A stretch of DNA of 42,765 bases, taken from Victivallales bacterium. GTDB taxonomy: Bacteria; Verrucomicrobiota; Lentisphaeria; Oligosphaerales; Oligosphaeraceae. The stretch lies in contig JAFPYX010000019.1 in assembly GCA_017417585.1 (NCBI GenBank), forward strand, positions 1 through 42,765. The letters are read 5' to 3'. Below the pieces are notes generated by a model that was not told where the DNA came from, did not search any database, and saw only the letters and a list, made by a program, of their open reading frames with translations. The translations under genes were made by a program, and so were the position numbers. Shown piece after piece: positions 23,786-31,181 of this stretch. Numbering within the stretch: position 1 is the stretch's first letter; each line of letters begins with the position of its first letter.

Positions 23786-24715
23786 ATGCCGGAAAGCAAA
23801 GAAGTTTCAAATTTTCATTTTGCTGCCCCACATGCCGCGCTAGCACGGCACAACGCCCACTGGGAAGCGTTGCTTCGGAATTGGCATGAGCGTGGCGGAG
23901 TGTCGTGGACGCCCGGGATGATTGTCTCGCCGGAAATCCGCGGCCGTGTGGATACCTTTTTGCCATGGCGGGAGTTCTCTCGGTCGCTGCGAAGCGTGGC
24001 ACGGGCATTGCTGCCATCCGAGTCGTGGGTGCCACGACTCTTGCAGGACAATGTGCTGGAGTCAATTCTGGAGTTCTGGGAAGAATTGCCCCAATACAGT
24101 GGATGCGTCAGTCTTGATGACGGTGAATTACTGCCATTCTTCTGCGCGTGCGCAGACCCGCCGCGCTTCGGAACGGATGTCGGCCGCTATCCCAGGCAAC
24201 TTGAGAGTCTTCGACAAATGAAACTGCCGCCTGAAGGTCGGCTGTTGGACCTGGGATGCGGTGTCGGGCTGGGGACGCTGGAGACAATTGCGGAACTTGG
24301 CCTGTCCGGCGGCGTGGGCGTCACGCAGGAGCCTTTGGAGGCCTGGATGGCCACGACGCGGCAGCTGCCGCACGACTCTGTGCGCAGTCGGCATTATGCT
24401 TCGTTCACAGCAGCGAAGGCGCAATTCGCCGTCGGCGATGTCCTGGAATGGCGAGGGGAAGGGGAGGGCGGCTTTGCGGTGATTCTCTGCAATGGGCTGG
24501 CTGGCGGACGCTTTATGCAGCAGGATGAGCAATTTCACGTCTTGTTGAAAATAATGCGCGAACAACTGGCGCCGGACGGCGTGGCCGCCTTGGCAAATGC
24601 CTTCCACGAGGGCCAGCGCCCCGCCGTGGAGCGACTCCTGTCGATGGCGCACGAGCAGGGCTGGCAAGTGGCCGGCACTTGGCAGAATGCGGTGATGGTC
24701 CGCCAGAGCCTCTAG
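23786..24715 (+). CDS. SAM-dependent methyltransferase
   Basis: A 309-aa class I methyltransferase. Motif I is RLLDLGCGVGLGTLE (about residues 152-166), with the following acidic-strand region reading GGVGVTQEPLEAW; a later FAVGDVLEW probably marks the adenine-contacting acidic residue. The N-terminal 140 residues are not part of the fold and have no recognised domain. The methyl acceptor is unknown. ATG 23786 is chosen; an upstream GTG at 23738 would read through the nonamer repeat. It converges on rpsA, whose terminator lies between the two genes. Confidence 0.8.
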   Translation: MPESKEVSNFHFAAPHAALARHNAHWEALLRNWHERGGVSWTPGMIVSPEIRGRVDTFLPWREFSRSLRSVARALLPSESWVPRLLQDNVLESILEFWEELPQYSGCVSLDDGELLPFFCACADPPRFGTDVGRYPRQLESLRQMKLPPEGRLLDLGCGVGLGTLETIAELGLSGGVGVTQEPLEAWMATTRQLPHDSVRSRHYASFTAAKAQFAVGDVLEWRGEGEGGFAVILCNGLAGGRFMQQDEQFHVLLKIMREQLAPDGVAALANAFHEGQRPAVERLLSMAHEQGWQVAGTWQNAVMVRQSL

Positions 24716-24730
24716 TCTGGCTAGCCCCGC

Positions 24731-24772
24731 AAGAAAAACAAACGGTCCCGCGACCAAAAAGCCGCAGGACCG
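24731..24772 (-). terminator. Rho-independent terminator of rpsA
   Basis: Read on the minus strand, CGGTCCTGCG (24772-24763) pairs with CGCGGGACCG (24752-24743) with one mismatch, followed by TTTGTTTTTCTT. On the plus strand no T-tract follows, so it mainly serves rpsA. Confidence 0.8.
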
Positions 24773-24802
24773 CTGTGGTATTATTTAACTGTGCCTGGAA
24801 GA

Positions 24803-26578
24803 CTATTCTTCCGCCTTGGGTTCTTCTTCCGCCGGGGCATCACCATTGATCTCGATGGTGTCGGTGTCGGCCTTCTTGAAGGCGTCGTCCAGAATGCCGC
24901 CGAGGCCGCCGAGGCCGGCCACATCCGCCGGGGTGCTGGTAAAGGTGGCGCCAGCCGTGGATTTGGAGGCGGATTCCGCACTGGGGGCATTGTCGGTCTT
25001 CATGGTGAGGCCGATGCGGCGCTCTTCCGTGGAGATGTTCTTCACGCGGGCCTTGACCGTCTGGCCGACCTGCACGATGTCCTTCACGCGGCTCACGCGG
25101 TCGTCGGAGAGCTCGGAGATGTGGATCAGTCCGTCGATGCCGCCATCCAGTTCGACGAATGCGCCGAAGGAGGCCAGCTTGGTGACCTTGCCTTCCACCT
25201 CGTCGCCGACCTTGTACTTCTTCTGGATGTCCTGCCACGGGTCGTCGGTGAGCTTCTTCATGGAGAGGCTGATGCGCTGATTCTCGGCATCCACGTCCAG
25301 AATCACGGCCTCGACTTCCTGCCCCTTCTGGAGCATCTCCGACGGATGGTTGATCTTGCGGGTCCAGCTCATGTCGGAGACATGGATCATGCCGTCGATG
25401 TCGTCCTGGATCTGCACGAATGCGCCGTAGCCGGTCATATTGCGGACCTTGCCCTTGATGCGGGTGCCTTTCGGGTACTTCTCCTTGATGAGCTCCCACG
25501 GATTCGTCTGCGCCTGGCGCAGACCCAGGGAGATCTTGCGCTCGTCCTTGTGGACGGCCAGGACCACGGCGTCCACTTCATCGCCGATGTTGAGCACGTC
25601 GCTGGCGCGGTTGACCTTCTTGGTCCAGCTCATCTCGGTGACATGGATGAGGCCTTCGATGCCCTCTTCCAGCTCGACAAATGCGCCGTAGGGCATCACG
25701 TTGACGACCTTGCCATGGACCTTGGTGCCCTGGGCATACTTGACTTCCACGGTGTCCCACGGGTTGCCTTCCTTCTGCTTGAGGCCCAGGGAGACGCGCT
25801 GGCGCTCGCGGTCCACGTCGAGGATCATCACCTCGATTTCCTGGTCCTTCTGCACGACGGTGTGCGGATCCGTCACGCGGCCCCAGCTCATGTCGGTGAT
25901 GTGGAGCAGACCGTCCATGCCATTGAGGTCCATGAAGGCGCCGAAGTCGGTGATGTTCTTCACGATGCCCTTGCGGATCTGCCCCTTCTGGAGTTCCTCC
26001 AGCAGGGTGGCGCGGCGGCTGGCGCGCTCGGCCTCCAGAAGCTCGCGGCGGGAGACCACGATGTTCTTGCGGTCGTTGTTGATTTTCAGGATCTTCAGAT
26101 CCAGTTCCTTATTGACGAAGGCTTCCAGGTCATGGACCTGCCCGACATCCACCTGGGAGCCCGGCAGGAAGGCCTCGACACCGCCTACATCCACGATCAG
26201 GCCGCCCTTCACGCGGCTGGTCACGGTGCCCTTGATCACAGAACCTTCGGGATGGTTGTTCACAATGTCATCCCAGGATTCCTGCGCCTCTGCCTTCTTG
26301 ACGCTGACCTGAGGAGCGCTGTTCTCGCCTTCCAGACGTTCGAGATAGACTTTAATCTCGTCGCCGACTTTGATCTCGTCGAAGTTCTTGAATTCGGAAC
26401 GGTCAATGAAAGGCTCGGACTTGAGACCGAGATCCACGCAGACGCCATTCTCGTTCTTCGAGACGATCTTGGCCTTCACGATGGAATTCTCGCTCTGTTT
26501 GGTCTGGGGCTGGATGGTGGCCGTGCCAAACAGTTCGTCCATTGACGGCATGTTGTTCAGGTCAACAATGTTACTCAT
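24803..26578 (-). CDS. rpsA: 30S ribosomal protein S1
   Basis: A 591-aa S1 protein that binds mRNA on the 30S subunit and helps initiate translation, important in bacteria with weak ribosome-binding sites such as this one seems to be. Six S1 RNA-binding repeats follow an N-terminal ribosome-docking region; typical lines are GIVKNITDFGAFMDLNGMDGL, GKVVNVMPYGAFVELEEGIEGL, GKVRNMTGYGAFVQIQDDIDGM and GKVTKLASFGAFVELDGGIDGL. The tail after about residue 520 is an Ala/Ser/Thr-rich then acidic disordered segment. Length fits the family (about 550-600 aa). It is transcribed divergently from the DEAD-box helicase gene. Confidence 0.97.
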   Translation of the reverse strand: MSNIVDLNNMPSMDELFGTATIQPQTKQSENSIVKAKIVSKNENGVCVDLGLKSEPFIDRSEFKNFDEIKVGDEIKVYLERLEGENSAPQVSVKKAEAQESWDDIVNNHPEGSVIKGTVTSRVKGGLIVDVGGVEAFLPGSQVDVGQVHDLEAFVNKELDLKILKINNDRKNIVVSRRELLEAERASRRATLLEELQKGQIRKGIVKNITDFGAFMDLNGMDGLLHITDMSWGRVTDPHTVVQKDQEIEVMILDVDRERQRVSLGLKQKEGNPWDTVEVKYAQGTKVHGKVVNVMPYGAFVELEEGIEGLIHVTEMSWTKKVNRASDVLNIGDEVDAVVLAVHKDERKISLGLRQAQTNPWELIKEKYPKGTRIKGKVRNMTGYGAFVQIQDDIDGMIHVSDMSWTRKINHPSEMLQKGQEVEAVILDVDAENQRISLSMKKLTDDPWQDIQKKYKVGDEVEGKVTKLASFGAFVELDGGIDGLIHISELSDDRVSRVKDIVQVGQTVKARVKNISTEERRIGLTMKTDNAPSAESASKSTAGATFTSTPADVAGLGGLGGILDDAFKKADTDTIEINGDAPAEEEPKAEE

Positions 26579-26681
26579 GTGAAATTTTAGGGTTGGATGG
26601 TTGGTTCGGAAAGACGGATGCCGCGCTTCGGCGTCTGCAGGGCGGCAAATGGACTCACAAAGGCAGACGCAAAAACTTTAT

Positions 26682-26709
26682 AATATAGCATACAATTAAG
26701 CGTTTGCAA
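26682..26709 (-). promoter_or_regulatory. Promoter of rpsA
   Basis: On the minus strand TTGCAA (26709-26704) and TATATT (26687-26682) are 16 bp apart, leaving a leader of about 97 nt before ATG 26578. The same TTGCAA-N16 layout occurs at the tRNA-tuf promoter (42302). Confidence 0.55.
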
Positions 26710-26717
26710 GAAAATTA

Positions 26718-26730
26718 CCTGAATTTCAGG
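26718..26730. promoter_or_regulatory. 13-bp palindrome between rpsA and the helicase gene
   Basis: CCTGAATTTCAGG is a perfect inverted repeat with a one-base centre. It lies 8 bp upstream of the rpsA -35 element and about 120 bp before the helicase ATG. The site could bind a dimeric regulator acting on both genes, but no regulator can be named. Confidence 0.35.
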
Positions 26731-26852
26731 CGATGTGCGTCAATGTCGTGTTTTGTCATTATATTAACAGAAATGACAATTTCAAAGGCAACCCACCGAG
26801 GGCGTTCGGCGTTTCCAAACAGGTAAAGCCGAATTTCAGGGAGAAAAATAGC

Positions 26853-28898
26853 ATGAGTTCCGAACAAGAAGATAACTTAGGCTTGTCTGTTCCGGAAACC
26901 GGAGCAGAGGATTTGTCAGTGGAAAAGGAAGTGGAGTCCTCCGATGGATTTGGTTCTTTTGGGTTGTGCGAAGAGCTATTGCGGGGCGTTGCCGAGGCGC
27001 AGTTCACCGAACCCACGCCGATCCAGAAAATCGCGATACCGGAGGCGTTGTCGGGCAAGGACCTGCTGGGCCAGGCGTTGACCGGAACGGGAAAAACCGC
27101 GGCATTCGGTTTGCCCTCCATGGAACGCATACGCCATCTGGATGGCTTGCAGATGCTGGTTCTCACGCCGACCCGCGAACTTGCCGCGCAGGTCTCCAGC
27201 GAACTCTATCGTCTGGGGCACTTTACGGGCTTGAAAACCGCCGCCTTCACCGGCGGGCAGTCGTACTCCCGCCAGGAGAAACTCCTGCGCGAGGGGATCA
27301 ATATCCTGGTGGCGACGCCGGGTCGCCTGATTGATTTGATGGACTCCGGCCATTTTGACGGTGTGAACCCCGCCGTCATCGTGGTGGACGAGGCGGACGA
27401 GATGCTGGACATGGGGTTCATCGACGATGTCGAGGAGATTTTCAAGCATTTCCCGGGGCCTCACCAGACGATGCTGTTTTCTGCGACGATGCCGAAGCAG
27501 GTGGAGCATTTGGCCAAGAACATCCTGCAGGACCCGGTTAAACTGGAGACGGAATATCCCGAGGCCGCGAACAATGAAATCGAGCAGAGCTATTTTGTCA
27601 TCGGGGAGAATGAACGCACCAATGCCATCATCCGTCTGATTGAGACGGAAGAGGTGACCAAGGCGATCATCTTCTGTCGCACTCGCGAAGAGGCCGATTC
27701 CTTGAATATCCTGCTGGGCGGACGGGGCTACAATGTCAACTGCCTGCATGGCGACATGGAACAGGCGCAGCGTTCGCGCGTGATGGCGGCCTTCCGGCGG
27801 GGCGACTTCGACATCCTGGTGGCGACTGATGTAGCCGCACGCGGGCTGGACATCGAGGATGTGACCCATGTCTTCAACTACCACCTCCCTTTCGACAGCC
27901 GTTCCTACGTCCACCGCATCGGCCGGACCGGCCGTGCAGGCCGTGCAGGCAAGGCCATCACGCTGGTCACTCCGCACGAACTTCGGGCGCTCTCTTCCAT
28001 CCGGAGAAATGTCGGCGCGAAGATTTCGCTGGGGCAGATTCCTTCCCGCAGCGAGGTCAATGCCCAGCGACTGGAAAAGCTGCTAGGGCTGCTATTCTCC
28101 AGTGAACTGGATGCGCAACTCTACAATACCATCTGCGAGATGACTGCAAAACAGGACCAGGACCCGGCGGTGCTCTTTACCAAGATGGTTTCGAGGCATC
28201 TCGCCGCCACCGCCGACCAGGGGCCGGAAAACATCGGCTTTTCACCTGAGCGCGTGGAGGAACTGATGCATCCCAAACGCCGTGAGCGCGGCGAGCGTGG
28301 CGAACGTGGCGAGCGCCGGGAACGCCGTGGCGGCCGTCCGCGGCGGGAGCGTGATGCGGAAGGCTCTGCGCCTGATCGTGAACGCTCGGAAAACAGGGAC
28401 GAGCGCCCCTCCCGCCGGAGCCGTGATTTCGGGGATGAGCGCCCCGCCCGTGGCCGCAACCGCTACGCGGAAGGTCCTGCGCCCGAGCGTTCTCGCTCGG
28501 GCAACTGGGAAGACCGGCCTCCCCGCCGGAGCCGTGACTTTGGCGACGAGCGCCCCTCCCGCACCCGTAGCCGCGATTTCGGCGCGGACCGTCCGGCCCA
28601 TGGCCGTAGCCGCGATTTTGGCGACGAGCGCCCCTCCCGTGGCCGTAGCCGTGACTTTGGCGACGAGCGCCCCCCCCGCCGGAGCCGCGATTTCGGCGCG
28701 GACCGTCCGGCCCGTGGCCGCAGTCGCTATGCGGATGATTCTGTGTCAGAGCGTGAACGTGCCGCAAAGAAGGCTCCCAAGTCCTCCAAGCCGCCGAAGC
28801 CCCCGCAACCGCAATTCAATGAGGATGGCACCCCGAAATTGAATCGTCGGCAGCGCCGCCTGCTCAAGTTCGGGCCGCCCCGTTCGGACAATGAGTAG
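26853..28898 (+). CDS. DEAD-box RNA helicase (DeaD/CsdA type) with Arg-rich repeat tail
   Basis: A 681-aa ATP-dependent RNA helicase of the kind used in ribosome assembly and mRNA turnover, often in the cold. Helicase motifs in order: Q-motif region FTEPTPIQKIAIPEAL, motif I ALTGTGKT, PTRELAAQ, VDEADEMLDMGF, FSATMP, then in the second RecA domain IIFCRTREEAD, DVAARGLDIEDV and HRIGRTGRAGRAG. After about residue 470 comes a long disordered tail with Arg/Glu/Gly repeats, notably copies of RSRDFGDERP (28410-28740). Start: CAGGGAG at 26837-26843 lies 9 bp before ATG 26853; a longer upstream frame lacks family features. Confidence 0.93.
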   Translation: MSSEQEDNLGLSVPETGAEDLSVEKEVESSDGFGSFGLCEELLRGVAEAQFTEPTPIQKIAIPEALSGKDLLGQALTGTGKTAAFGLPSMERIRHLDGLQMLVLTPTRELAAQVSSELYRLGHFTGLKTAAFTGGQSYSRQEKLLREGINILVATPGRLIDLMDSGHFDGVNPAVIVVDEADEMLDMGFIDDVEEIFKHFPGPHQTMLFSATMPKQVEHLAKNILQDPVKLETEYPEAANNEIEQSYFVIGENERTNAIIRLIETEEVTKAIIFCRTREEADSLNILLGGRGYNVNCLHGDMEQAQRSRVMAAFRRGDFDILVATDVAARGLDIEDVTHVFNYHLPFDSRSYVHRIGRTGRAGRAGKAITLVTPHELRALSSIRRNVGAKISLGQIPSRSEVNAQRLEKLLGLLFSSELDAQLYNTICEMTAKQDQDPAVLFTKMVSRHLAATADQGPENIGFSPERVEELMHPKRRERGERGERGERRERRGGRPRRERDAEGSAPDRERSENRDERPSRRSRDFGDERPARGRNRYAEGPAPERSRSGNWEDRPPRRSRDFGDERPSRTRSRDFGADRPAHGRSRDFGDERPSRGRSRDFGDERPPRRSRDFGADRPARGRSRYADDSVSERERAAKKAPKSSKPPKPPQPQFNEDGTPKLNRRQRRLLKFGPPRSDNE

Positions 28899-28900
28899 TA

Positions 28901-28928
28901 TTGACTTCGGGTGATTTAGTAAGATACA
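28901..28928 (+). promoter_or_regulatory. Possible promoter of murE
   Basis: TTGACT (28901-28906), one base off consensus, directly follows the helicase stop codon; GATACA at 28923-28928 after 16 bp is a poor -10. murE may instead be read from the helicase transcript, as no terminator separates them. Confidence 0.3.
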
Positions 28929-28944
28929 CAACTCGTCACGCCCC

Positions 28945-30360
28945 ATGACCCTCCATGACCTCATCCCGTTGCTGGAGCCTTGGCTGGCGGAACGGCCTGG
29001 GACGATGGTGGACTTGCCTTTGACCGGGGCGACTTGGGATTCGCGCGAAGTCAAGCCGGGGATGCTCTTCTGTGCAATCCGGGGTGCTGTCAACGACGGC
29101 AACCGTTATATTTCCAATGCGCTGGCCGCGGGTGCGACGGCAGTGGTCAGCGATGGCGACGTGGCGGTTCCGTCGGGTGTTCCGGTTCTGCGGATCCGCC
29201 GGGGTACTGGCTATGTCGTGTGTGGCCGAGTTGCCGAGGCGGTGGCGGAATATCCGGCTAGAGAATTGCAACTCATTGGCATTACCGGGACTTGTGGGAA
29301 AACCACCACGGCATACATCCTGCGGGATATTCTTCGGACGGGTGGCCTGACGGTCGGGATGATTGGCACGGTGGTCTATGACGTGGGGCAGGGAATCGAG
29401 CACGATGCGGACCGTACCACGCCCACGCCCTTCCTGCTGCAGGAACTCTTCAAGGAGATGGTCGCCAACAAGGTCACGCATGTTGTGATGGAGGTCTCCA
29501 GCGCCGCGCTTGACCAGGAGCGGATGGGCACTGCGCGTTTCGCCGCCGCGGCATTCACCAATTTCTCGCGCGACCACCTCGACTACCATGGCACGATGGA
29601 GGACTACTACCAGGCGAAGCGCAAGCTCTTCACGGAGTGTCTGGCACCCGGTGCGCCGGCGGTCATCAACATCGATGACAAGACCGGGTTGCGGCTGCTT
29701 GAGGAACTCGCGCAAGGCAGCTCCGCACGGCTGATGCCCTTCAAGTTGCAGGACGCCGCCCCGCGCTACGAGACCACTCTTCCCGGAGATTTCAACCTCT
29801 ACAACGCCAATTGTGCAGGGCTGCTGGCGCATGGCCTGGGCGTCAAAGATGAGGTTATAAGGACGGCTTTGCTGGCGACGAAAGGCGCACCGGGGCGCCT
29901 CCAGCGTGTGGAGTTTCCCAATGGCGTCGTTGCCTTCGTGGACTACGCGCACACGCCGGAAGAGATCGCCAAGGCGCTGGAGACGCTGCGGCCATTGTGC
30001 TCCGGGCGACTGGGAATTGTCTTTGGCTGTGGCGGCGACCGCGACCGCGGGAAACGTCCGCAGATGGCGGCGGCCGCCGCTGCGGGAGCAGATGTGCTGT
30101 GGTTGACCAGCGACAACCCGCGCACTGAAGACCCGCTGGCGATTCTGGCGGATGTCCGGGCCGGAGTGCCGACGGGGAAGGTGTTCCACGAGGAACCCGA
30201 CCGCCGGAAGGCCATCCAATCGGCGGTGCGTTCGATGAAGGCCGGCGATTTCCTGCTGGTGGCTGGCAAGGGCCACGAGAACTACCAGGAAATCAACCAC
30301 GTCAAGCATCCTGGTTCCGACCTCGACATCTTGGAGGAGCTCCGCCATGCAGACCGGTGA
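28945..30360 (+). CDS. murE: UDP-MurNAc-tripeptide synthetase MurE
   Basis: Adds the third amino acid to UDP-MurNAc-L-Ala-D-Glu in cytoplasmic peptidoglycan synthesis. The 471-aa protein has WDSREVKPGMLFCAIRG for the UDP-binding domain, the ATP loop GITGTCGKTTTAY, the central-domain motif FSRDHLDYHGTMEDYYQAKRKLF with the Lys that is carbamylated in the family, and the C-terminal TSDNPRTEDP. DNPR is the meso-diaminopimelate recognition motif. The stretch between the INIDD motif and LPGDFNLYN is about 27 residues shorter than in E. coli MurE. The next gene overlaps its end by 14 bp. Confidence 0.95.
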   Translation: MTLHDLIPLLEPWLAERPGTMVDLPLTGATWDSREVKPGMLFCAIRGAVNDGNRYISNALAAGATAVVSDGDVAVPSGVPVLRIRRGTGYVVCGRVAEAVAEYPARELQLIGITGTCGKTTTAYILRDILRTGGLTVGMIGTVVYDVGQGIEHDADRTTPTPFLLQELFKEMVANKVTHVVMEVSSAALDQERMGTARFAAAAFTNFSRDHLDYHGTMEDYYQAKRKLFTECLAPGAPAVINIDDKTGLRLLEELAQGSSARLMPFKLQDAAPRYETTLPGDFNLYNANCAGLLAHGLGVKDEVIRTALLATKGAPGRLQRVEFPNGVVAFVDYAHTPEEIAKALETLRPLCSGRLGIVFGCGGDRDRGKRPQMAAAAAAGADVLWLTSDNPRTEDPLAILADVRAGVPTGKVFHEEPDRRKAIQSAVRSMKAGDFLLVAGKGHENYQEINHVKHPGSDLDILEELRHADR

Positions 30361-30859
30361 CGCAACCACTTCCCCGCATGTCAAAACCAATGTCCTGCGG
30401 TTGCTGGAGGACGCGCGGATACCCTTCCGGTGGTTCGAATACGAGGTCGAGGACGGCAAGCTGGATGCCAGGTCCCTCGCCGCGACCATCCACGAGCCGG
30501 AGGAACAAGTCTTCAAGACACTGGTGACCTGCGGTGCCACGCCACGCACGCATTTCGTCTTCGTGGTCCCCGCCACCATGGAGCTGAATCTCAAGAAGGC
30601 GGCGAAGGTCTGCGGGCAGAAGTACGTCGAGATGCTCCCCCAGCGGGAACTGCTGCCCCTTACCGGCTATGTCCATGGCGGCTGCTCGCCCATCGGTCAG
30701 AAGAAGCTCTTTCCCACATGGATTGATGAAACCGCCATCCTCTTTGACTACATCTGTGTCTCCGGCGGAAGAATCGGCCTGAACATCGCCATCGAACCCG
30801 AGGCACTTCGAAATTTCATCGGTGCGCAATTCGCCGATTTGGGAAAGGATAGTGCGTAA
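30347..30859 (+). CDS. YbaK/EbsC-family aminoacyl-tRNA deacylase
   Basis: A 170-aa member of the YbaK/EbsC (PF04073) family, which hydrolyses mischarged tRNAs such as Cys-tRNA(Pro). Typical features: the N-terminal TNVLRLLEDARIPFRWFEY, the segment EEQVFKTLVTCGATPRTHFVFVVP, the Lys-containing LNLKKAAKVCGQKYVEML, and GYVHGGCSPIGQKKLFPTWID near the active site. The final strand SGGRIGLNIAIEPEAL also fits. Cytoplasmic. It overlaps murE by 14 bp, which suggests coupled translation rather than a shared pathway. Confidence 0.92.
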   Translation: MQTGDATTSPHVKTNVLRLLEDARIPFRWFEYEVEDGKLDARSLAATIHEPEEQVFKTLVTCGATPRTHFVFVVPATMELNLKKAAKVCGQKYVEMLPQRELLPLTGYVHGGCSPIGQKKLFPTWIDETAILFDYICVSGGRIGLNIAIEPEALRNFIGAQFADLGKDSA

Positions 30860-30862
30860 ACT

Positions 30863-30904
30863 ACTCCGGCGTTTCCGGGGGTTCCGGCTTGCCGGAGTTT
30901 TTCT
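30863..30904 (+). terminator. Rho-independent terminator after the YbaK-type gene
   Basis: ACTCCGGC (30863-30870) pairs perfectly with GCCGGAGT (30891-30898), followed by TTTTTC. It ends the murE-ybaK transcript 3 bp after the stop codon. Confidence 0.85.
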
Positions 30905-30945
30905 AGAACTTCTAGCGTTTTCAAGTTGCTCTAGATTTTCTAATG
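30901..30945 (+). repeat. Nonamer-phased TTCTAG repeat
   Basis: Five 9-bp units in phase (TTCTAGAAC, TTCTAGCGT, TTTCAAGTT, GCTCTAGAT, TTTCTAATG) start within the T-tract of the preceding terminator. The rest of the gap to the ABC-F gene (30946-31181) is AT-rich with no gene; it may hold a promoter near 31103-31131 (TTGTAT and ATTAAT, 17 bp apart) and carries the 13-mer TATTAATAGTAAA (31125-31137), also found at 38562. Confidence 0.5.
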
Positions 30946-31181
30946 CACTCGACGAATAATTGCAGATTGCCAATTGCCTCGCGCGCATGTTCAAATAGGG
31001 AGGCAGACCCCCACCCCTTACGAGGGTAATGTAATCGGGTTTTTGATGGTCTTCAACTTTTCCTGCTCTTGATGAAATGGAATCAACGTTTTTCAATGAT
31101 TTTTGTATTTAATTTACAATAATATATTAATAGTAAAACAATTAATTGATTAGTTGAATCCTTTTGCTTCGAGATCGTGAA

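Noticed and set aside
24791..26545. Open frame of 584 codons on the plus strand
   Set aside because: It lies fully antisense to rpsA and its His/Leu/Val/Asp-rich translation mirrors the S1 codons; it has no family resemblance and no start signal.
28936..30594. Open frame of 552 codons on the minus strand
   Set aside because: Antisense shadow of murE and part of the ybaK-type gene, caused by high GC at third codon positions.
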